Origin: Solimicrobium sp043758755 | GTDB taxonomy: Bacteria > Pseudomonadota > Gammaproteobacteria > Burkholderiales > Burkholderiaceae_D | Direction of reading: 5' to 3' | DNA: 64,000 nucleotides | Assembly (NCBI GenBank): GCA_043758755.1 | Contig: JAYVMW010000038.1 | Coordinates: 1-64,000 of the forward strand | Shown: positions 59,406 to 64,000 of the stretch, piece by piece | Position numbering within the stretch: position 1 is the stretch's first letter | Layout of the letters: every line of letters starts with the position of its first letter | Notes under the pieces: generated by a model | What the model was told of the DNA's origin: nothing | The model's database searches: none | What the model saw: only the letters and a program-made list of their open reading frames with translations | Program-made: the position numbers and the translations under genes

Positions 59406-61007
59406 GTGCTCTCTACTGCCAACATCACCATGCAATTCGGCGCCAAGCCGCTGTTTGAAAATATTTCCGTCAAATTTGGTGATGGCAACCGCTATGGCCT
59501 GATCGGTGCCAATGGTTGCGGCAAATCGACTTTCATGAAAATTCTGGGTGGTGATCTGGAACCGAGCTCGGGCAACGTCATGCTGGACATCGGTGAACGG
59601 TTGGGCAAGTTGGGGCAGAATCAGTTCGCCTACGAAGAAATGCGCGTGCTCGATGTGGTGATGATGGGCCATGTGGAAATGTGGGCTGCCATGACTTTGC
59701 GTGACGAACTGTATGCTAAACCAGACGCCACCGACGACGATTACATGCATGCGGCCGAACTGGAAGCCAAGTTTGCCGAATACGGCGGCTATACCGCTGA
59801 ATCGCGCGCCAGTGAAATTCTGATGGGTGCCGGGATTGAAATCGCCCAGCATCAGGGACCCATGAGTGAAATTGCGCCGGGCTGGAAATTGCGGGTATTG
59901 CTGGCCCAGGCACTGTTCTCCAATCCGGATATTTTGTTGCTCGATGAACCGACCAACAATCTGGATATCAACACCATCCGCTGGCTCGAAGATGTACTGA
60001 ATCAACGCAATTCCACCATGATCATCATTTCCCATGACCGCCATTTCCTCAATCAGGTATGCACCCACATGGCGGATATGGATTACGGCACGCTCAAGAT
60101 CTATCCCGGCAATTATGACGACTACATGCTGGCTTCTTCCCAGGCACGCGCCCAGCAGTTGTCCAATAATGCCAAAGCCAAAGACAAGGTCGCCGAACTG
60201 CAGGATTTCGTACGCCGTTTCTCGGCCAATAAATCCAAGGCCCGTCAGGCCACTTCGCGCGCCAAACAGATAGAAAAAATCAAGATCGAAGATCTGAAAC
60301 CGTCCAGCCGTCAAAATCCCTACATCCGCTTTGAAGGCGAGAAAAAACTGCATCGTCTGGCTGTGGAAGTGCAGGGTATTGGCAAATCGTATGACACTGC
60401 ACTGTTTAAAAATGTCAGTTTTAATGTGGAAGCCGGAGAACGCATCGCCATTATCGGTGCCAACGGTGCCGGTAAAACCACACTGATACGCTGTATCGTG
60501 GGCGCGCCGGCCGGACTGACACCGGATGCCGGTTTGGTCAAATGGGCGGAAAACGCCAACCCCGGCTATATGCCGCAGGATCCGACCGAAGAATTCGCCA
60601 ACGGCAAAGTGCTGACCGACTGGATGGGTGACTGGACTCAGGAAGGCGACGATGATCAGGCCGTGCGCTCAATTCTGGGGCGACTCCTATTCAGCGGCGA
60701 CGACGTCAAAAAGTCGGTCAAGGTTTTGTCAGGCGGAGAAAAAGGCCGCATGATGTACGGCAAATTAATGCTGGGACGTCACAATGTGCTGTTGCTCGAT
60801 GAACCGACCAATCACATGGATATGGAATCGATCGAATCACTGAATATCGCACTGGAAAAATATGCCGGCACATTGATTTTCGTGTCGCATGACCGGGAGT
60901 TTGTATCCAGTCTGGCCACACGAATACTGGAAATTAAAGACGGTGAAATCATTGACTTCCAGGGCACCTATGAAGAGTATCTGGGCAGTCAGGGCATCGA
61001 AGCCTGA
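59406..61007 (+). CDS. ybiT: ABC-F family ATPase, YbiT type
   Basis: Soluble protein of 533 residues with two ATPase domains and no membrane part; ABC-F proteins act on the ribosome as translation factors. It starts at a GTG with a TAAAGG ribosome site. Domain one has Walker A GANGCGKST and LLLDEPTNNLD. The linker (about 235-315) is rich in Lys and Arg (RRFSANKSKARQATSRAKQ). Domain two has Walker A GANGAGKTT and LLLDEPTNHMD. The signature LSGGEKGR is present in domain two; in domain one it is degenerate (EIAPGWKLRVLLAQ). The start MLSTANITMQFGAKPLFENI fits YbiT. A strong terminator follows. Confidence 0.93.
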   Translation: MLSTANITMQFGAKPLFENISVKFGDGNRYGLIGANGCGKSTFMKILGGDLEPSSGNVMLDIGERLGKLGQNQFAYEEMRVLDVVMMGHVEMWAAMTLRDELYAKPDATDDDYMHAAELEAKFAEYGGYTAESRASEILMGAGIEIAQHQGPMSEIAPGWKLRVLLAQALFSNPDILLLDEPTNNLDINTIRWLEDVLNQRNSTMIIISHDRHFLNQVCTHMADMDYGTLKIYPGNYDDYMLASSQARAQQLSNNAKAKDKVAELQDFVRRFSANKSKARQATSRAKQIEKIKIEDLKPSSRQNPYIRFEGEKKLHRLAVEVQGIGKSYDTALFKNVSFNVEAGERIAIIGANGAGKTTLIRCIVGAPAGLTPDAGLVKWAENANPGYMPQDPTEEFANGKVLTDWMGDWTQEGDDDQAVRSILGRLLFSGDDVKKSVKVLSGGEKGRMMYGKLMLGRHNVLLLDEPTNHMDMESIESLNIALEKYAGTLIFVSHDREFVSSLATRILEIKDGEIIDFQGTYEEYLGSQGIEA

Positions 61008-61019
61008 CCTAACTGAAAG

Positions 61020-61044
61020 CGCCTGTTTTAAACAGGCGTTTTTT
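61020..61044 (+). terminator. Intrinsic terminator after ybiT
   Basis: CGCCTGTTT, one-base loop, AAACAGGCG, then six T: a near-perfect stem 12 bp after the stop. Confidence 0.92.
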
Positions 61045-61406
61045 ACTGGGACCTTAACTTTGAGACGCGTTGCGGTTTTTAGATAAATGCGACACTTATG
61101 ATGACGGCACTCTGGGTATTGTGGCACCGGCCATTTTGATCGCGACTTGCGAAATCATCGAGACGGCTTGACCTGGTTCTACACCGATTCATCCAGAAAC
61201 TGATCCTGACCGGCGCAGGTTTGCCGCGCGTTCTGGCTGATCTGCCTGATCAGTGTTTGTATCAAATTGTTCCCGAAAAAAGTTCGATTTGCGAATGTCG
61301 ACTATAATTCGCCCTTGTTGTTGTGCACGCTGGCATTAATGCCCCCAGCTGTGGCGGCTTTCTCCATTCTGCATTGCAGGTCAGTACCAGTTTTGGAAAA
61401 TCATCT
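61045..61406. other. Non-coding gap before the porin
   Basis: About 360 bp. It holds a -10-like TATAAT at 61303-61308, about 100 bp before the porin ATG, without a good -35. Bases 61080-61170 read as a short open stretch (DGTLGIVAPAIL) ended by a stop, possibly a gene remnant, but too short to support. I see nothing else. Confidence 0.4.
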
Positions 61407-62507
61407 ATGAAAAAATCACTCATCCTTCTGTCCGTTCTCACGACCCTTGCCGGTACGGCCATGGCGCAGTCTTCTGTCACCATGTACGGCGTTCTGGATG
61501 CAGGTCTGAATGTTGAATCGGCTCCTTCGTCAGCGCCGGGTTCGGCCGGCAATCAATACTCGCTGGCCAGCGGCATTTCAACGCCATCGCAGATTGGTTT
61601 CAAAGGTTCGGAGGAATTTGGCGCCAGTCTGAAAGCACTGTTTCAGCTTGAGGCCGGAGTCCAGATCAATAATGGTCAAAGTACCGAAACCGGTACGCTG
61701 TTCAACCGGGCCTCATGGATAGGTCTGTCGGGTGACTTTGGAACAGTCATGGTAGGACGCCAGTTCACGCCCATGTATAACGCCGTGTATTCAATCGATC
61801 CGTTTGAACTGGGCATGGCAGGCAATGCCGGCAATCTGATGCAACTGGGCGGGGCCAATTTAAAAAACGCAGCTCTGCTGGGCGGCACCAATCTGATGCT
61901 GGACAATGGCGGCGGCAGCATGTTGCAAAACAATTCAATGCGCTATGTGTCCCATGTGGACCACGGATTTTCACTTGAATTCAATTATGGCCTGGGCGGA
62001 CAGCCAGGCAACTTCAGTGATGCCGCAGAAACCGGTTACCTGATCAATTATGAAAATGGACCGGTGCATTTGCTGCTTGCGTATGACGCCGTCAATGCCA
62101 TCAATAATTCCGACACCTTCAAATCCACGCTGGTGGGCGGCAATATCAACTGGACTGACTACGGCGTTCCACTTAAAACCAGTATTGGCTACCAGATCAA
62201 CAAGGGTACAGATTTGATCGGCGCAGGCAATGCCGATTCAACCAGTCTGTTGTTGGGACTGCGCATTCCGGTCGGTCGCCATGAAGTGCTGTTTTCCTAC
62301 GTTCATCTGAATGACAAAAACGGCCCAGGCTATCAGGCCAGCCAGTTTGCACTGGGTTATACCTATGCCTTAAGCAACCGCACCAGTTTTTACACTTCGG
62401 TGGGAGAAATGCTTAATAAAAATGGCGCTGATTTCACTTTGGGTAATGCCAGCAATAATGGCTATGGTGTCAAAGCGTTTGATCTGGGAATTCGGCACGC
62501 ATTTTGA
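61407..62507 (+). CDS. Outer-membrane general porin (OmpC/Porin_4 type)
   Basis: Trimeric diffusion porin of 366 residues from the ATG at 61407 (signal peptide cut near AMA-QS). The mature part begins SSVTMYGVLDAGLNV and contains SQIGFKGSEEFGASLKALFQLE, LFNRASWIGLSGDFGTVMVGRQFTP (in part) and the C-terminal strand GIRHAF ending in Phe, needed for BAM-assisted insertion. These are hallmarks of betaproteobacterial porins such as Omp32. It is monocistronic, closed by a strong bidirectional terminator. Confidence 0.95.
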   Translation: MKKSLILLSVLTTLAGTAMAQSSVTMYGVLDAGLNVESAPSSAPGSAGNQYSLASGISTPSQIGFKGSEEFGASLKALFQLEAGVQINNGQSTETGTLFNRASWIGLSGDFGTVMVGRQFTPMYNAVYSIDPFELGMAGNAGNLMQLGGANLKNAALLGGTNLMLDNGGGSMLQNNSMRYVSHVDHGFSLEFNYGLGGQPGNFSDAAETGYLINYENGPVHLLLAYDAVNAINNSDTFKSTLVGGNINWTDYGVPLKTSIGYQINKGTDLIGAGNADSTSLLLGLRIPVGRHEVLFSYVHLNDKNGPGYQASQFALGYTYALSNRTSFYTSVGEMLNKNGADFTLGNASNNGYGVKAFDLGIRHAF

Positions 62508-62520
62508 GATGTTTGCGTTC

Positions 62521-62559
62521 AAAGAAAAACAGCAGCCTGACGGGCTGCTGTTTTTCTTT
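62521..62559. terminator. Bidirectional terminator between the porin and tRNA-Arg
   Basis: Seventeen-base complementary arms (62521-62537 and 62543-62559; core CAGCAGCC/GGCTGCTG) around a 5-nt loop, with A- and T-rich flanks built into the stem. Confidence 0.93.
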
Positions 62560-62586
62560 GTAACTGTTTGATTTTAAATAAATTCT

Positions 62587-62663
62587 TGGTCTGCCCTAGT
62601 GGAATCGAACCACTAACCTATGCCTTAGAAGGGCATTGCTCTATCCAGTTGAGCTAAGGGCAG
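62587..62663 (-). tRNA. tRNA-Arg (anticodon TCT)
   Basis: Full cloverleaf on the minus strand: acceptor CTGCCCT/AGGGCAG, D arm GCTC/GAGC, anticodon stem ATGCC/GGCAT with loop CTTCTAA (anticodon TCT, at 62627-62629), T arm AGTGG/CCACT with loop TTCGATT. Discriminator A and encoded CCA (62587-62589). Reads AGA and AGG codons. Confidence 0.97.
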
Positions 62664-62701
62664 CAGGGGGGCGAAGCTAACCAACGCTTGCGAAAGGCAG
62701 T

Positions 62702-62730
62702 ATCGTACCTTTTTAAGCGTCATTGAGCAA
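62702..62730 (-). promoter_or_regulatory. Promoter of tRNA-Arg
   Basis: Minus strand TTGCTC (62730-62725), 17-bp spacer, TACGAT (62707-62702), about 40 bp before the tRNA. Confidence 0.55.
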
Positions 62731-62753
62731 GAACTCCTGCTGCTTTTGGTAAT

Positions 62754-63155
62754 TCAAGGTCGTGGATTCGGGTTCTTCATATCTGGTTTGCCATCCTTGC
62801 CGGCACCACTTTTAACCACCAAATTATTGTTGATACTTTTCACCCCATCAACGCTCATGGCCAGATTGGTACTCAGAGCAATCTGATATGGATCATCAAC
62901 AAATCCGTTCAGAGTGACGCGTCCATTCACGGTAGCAACGGAAATTTTGAGACTTTTAATCTGGTCATCCTTGAGTAGCTCGGCCTTGATCTTTGCCGTA
63001 ATCAATGCATCATCGACATCGACACCGATCGTGGTTGGTTGAGTGTGTTCGGTGTCGGACTTGCTGTTGCAGGCCGAAACCGTACATAGCAATGCGCCTG
63101 AGAACAAGGCAGTCATCCAGAAAATTCGTTTGCATTTTTTTGTATCCTTAATCAT
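62754..63155 (-). CDS. BON-domain lipoprotein
   Basis: A 133-residue predicted lipoprotein from the ATG at 63155, which has an ideal GGAGG ribosome site; a longer frame to 63206 is unnecessary. The signal peptide ends at TVSAC, a lipobox-like sequence. One BON domain follows: DDALITAKIKAELLKDDQIKS, VNGRVTLNGFVDDPYQ and ALSTNLAMSVDGVKSINNNLVVK (in part). BON domains bind phospholipid or attach to membranes; OsmY- and DolP-type proteins protect the envelope in stress. The tail GKDGKPDMKNPNPRP is polar and disordered. Confidence 0.9.
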   Translation of the reverse strand: MIKDTKKCKRIFWMTALFSGALLCTVSACNSKSDTEHTQPTTIGVDVDDALITAKIKAELLKDDQIKSLKISVATVNGRVTLNGFVDDPYQIALSTNLAMSVDGVKSINNNLVVKSGAGKDGKPDMKNPNPRP

Positions 63156-63648
63156 GTAAACCTCCATCAATTCAAAGAGGGCGCCTGAACGCCGGGTTGA
63201 GGGCAATCGGTGGCAAGATTTTCGACACCCTATGTCCGGACTCCCAGCCCATGAGTGTCGGTCAACGGTGTAACTCAGACCTGCCTGTAAACAAAGTTCT
63301 GTTCAACGCAGGACCAGTGATGCAAGTTTGTGTCGTTATCATGTCTATAAACGATTTCAGCACACCGGTTCAAAAGTGCCATTGACCTGAGCGAATGCTA
63401 CAGAGCATATTCATCACAGTCGGTTCGATAATTCACATTGATGTATCGATTGAAAAAGTGACGACGCTTGTAGGACAATTCTTATGTCATGTCATTCACA
63501 TACAGGACGGCATCGGAAAATCTGATGAAACCGGATTGCGATCACATTAAAATGATTTTGGGAGTTTGTCGACGATGCTCGGTAAGGTGTTTGGGTAACC
63601 GCAGTAGCGCGCAGATGTAATCCATTCACCAAACCAATGGGATCTACC
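63156..63648. other. Divergent non-coding gap between the BON and Crp-type genes
   Basis: About 490 bp between two divergent genes. No ORF here has a plausible ribosome site and family similarity, and I found no convincing promoter, operator or structured RNA. It may hold the control region of both flanking genes. Confidence 0.4.
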
Positions 63649-64000
63649 ATGAACAATTCCTTTCGTAACGAATCCAGTGAGTTTGAATACAGCAAACCAT
63701 CGAACCGATGCAAATTCAACCTTGTCGGAAGTAAGCATGAAGACAGCGAATGCGCGCCGGATGTCCGGCAAGCCCTTAAAAACGCTTTGCTGGCAGCGCT
63801 ACCGCCTGAAAATCTGGACTGGTTAATGCCGCATTTAAAGTTCGAATATGTATCATTTGAAATGTGTCTGTTTAATTATGGCGAAAAGGTGGACCATGTG
63901 TATTTTCCGACTACCGCCGTGATCGCTTTATTGCATTTGCTGGCTGACGGCAACACCTCGGAAATTGCTGTAGTTGGACACGACGGTCTGTTGGGAATTT
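63649..64000 (+). CDS. Crp/Fnr-family regulator (3' end outside window)
   Basis: The frame is open from the ATG at 63649 to the window edge (117 codons). After a polar N-terminal extension of about 40 residues come ALLAALPPENLDWLMPHL, YGEKVDHVYFPTTAVIALL and GNTSEIAVVGHDGLLGI, the pattern of the cyclic-nucleotide-binding-like domain in a Crp/Fnr subgroup common in Burkholderiales. The HTH lies beyond the edge. The ligand cannot be told. Confidence 0.85.
   Translation, partial: MNNSFRNESSEFEYSKPSNRCKFNLVGSKHEDSECAPDVRQALKNALLAALPPENLDWLMPHLKFEYVSFEMCLFNYGEKVDHVYFPTTAVIALLHLLADGNTSEIAVVGHDGLLGI

Noticed and set aside
59367..60353. Minus-strand open frame (328 codons) opposite ybiT
   Set aside because: Antisense to conserved ATPase motifs; composition (many His, Gly, Phe) is typical of a shadow frame.
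63197..63385. Plus-strand 62-codon frame in the BON/Crp gap, and minus-strand frames over the Crp-type gene
   Set aside because: No ribosome site, no family pattern; the Crp/Fnr-type frame on the plus strand is clearly the real one.
1..64000. CRISPR arrays, insertion sequences, prophage or integron
   Set aside because: No regularly spaced repeats, transposase, integrase or attachment-site duplication was seen. The only tandem array (8350-8424) is inside bamD. The single tRNA gene has no integrase or repeated 3' end nearby.

Overview
The window looks like a chromosomal segment of a betaproteobacterium of the order Burkholderiales, most likely an Oxalobacteraceae-type organism. This is inferred from moderate GC, the phaC-phaB-phaR polyhydroxybutyrate genes, an OmpC-type betaproteobacterial porin, the recJ/RpfE-like pair, the ratA/rnfH/smpB cluster and PHA- and phosphate-related gene orders. 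Almost all of it is core genome. I saw no prophage, insertion sequence, integron, CRISPR array or rRNA operon. One tRNA gene is present, tRNA-Arg(TCT). Both edge genes are cut by the window.

Layout. 1-4.0 kb: the end of an unknown Ser-rich protein, then a nitrogen operon on the minus strand (TorF-like porin, glnK, amtB) with a sigma-54 promoter and two overlapping NtrC-type sites upstream. 4.0-10.6 kb: NRDE protein, ygfZ, mltG, tmk, bamD, rluD, pgeF and a small membrane protein. 10.6-14.1 kb: phaC, phaB, phaR. 14.1-16.5 kb: a LytS/LytT-type two-component system with a small exported protein. 16.6-22.2 kb: recJ, an RpfE-like gene, lolC/E, lolD and an OlsB-like acyltransferase. 22.2-31.8 kb: a phosphate block with sixA, ppk1 and divergent pstSCAB-phoU-phoB-phoR. 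32-36.9 kb: a DctA-type symporter, a PAS sensor kinase and a transglutaminase-like/TPR lipoprotein. 37-40.4 kb: a probable lysine-degradation pair with a divergent Lrp-type regulator. 40.4-46.5 kb: an MsbA-like exporter, an orphan PrpR-type regulator, a DODA-type dioxygenase and a TPR-methyltransferase. 46.6-52.3 kb: clpB, a nitronate monooxygenase-like protein, smpB, ratA, rnfH and a DUF4124 protein. 52.5-59.3 kb: guaB, a degenerate GGDEF protein, guaA, queE, queD, tadA and an LD-carboxypeptidase. 59.4-64 kb: a YbiT-type ABC-F protein, a porin, tRNA-Arg, a BON-domain lipoprotein and the start of a Crp/Fnr-type regulator.

How it fits together. Two nutrient-stress circuits can be read from DNA signals as well as genes. 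The nitrogen operon has a near-consensus sigma-54 promoter with enhancer-like sites about 125 bp upstream. Phosphate-type control is seen at three places: Pho-box-like 11-bp-spaced repeats precede ppk1, pstS and, less expectedly, the OlsB-like ornithine-lipid gene about 3 kb away. That suggests phosphate limitation is coupled to phosphate-free membrane lipids here.

No wholly new multi-gene system is obvious. The observations most worth following are the Pho-box signature in front of the OlsB-like gene, the guaB-(degenerate GAF-GGDEF)-guaA arrangement, the in-frame 15-bp repeat array in the bamD signal-peptide region, and the DctA/PAS-kinase/transglutaminase-TPR-lipoprotein neighbourhood.
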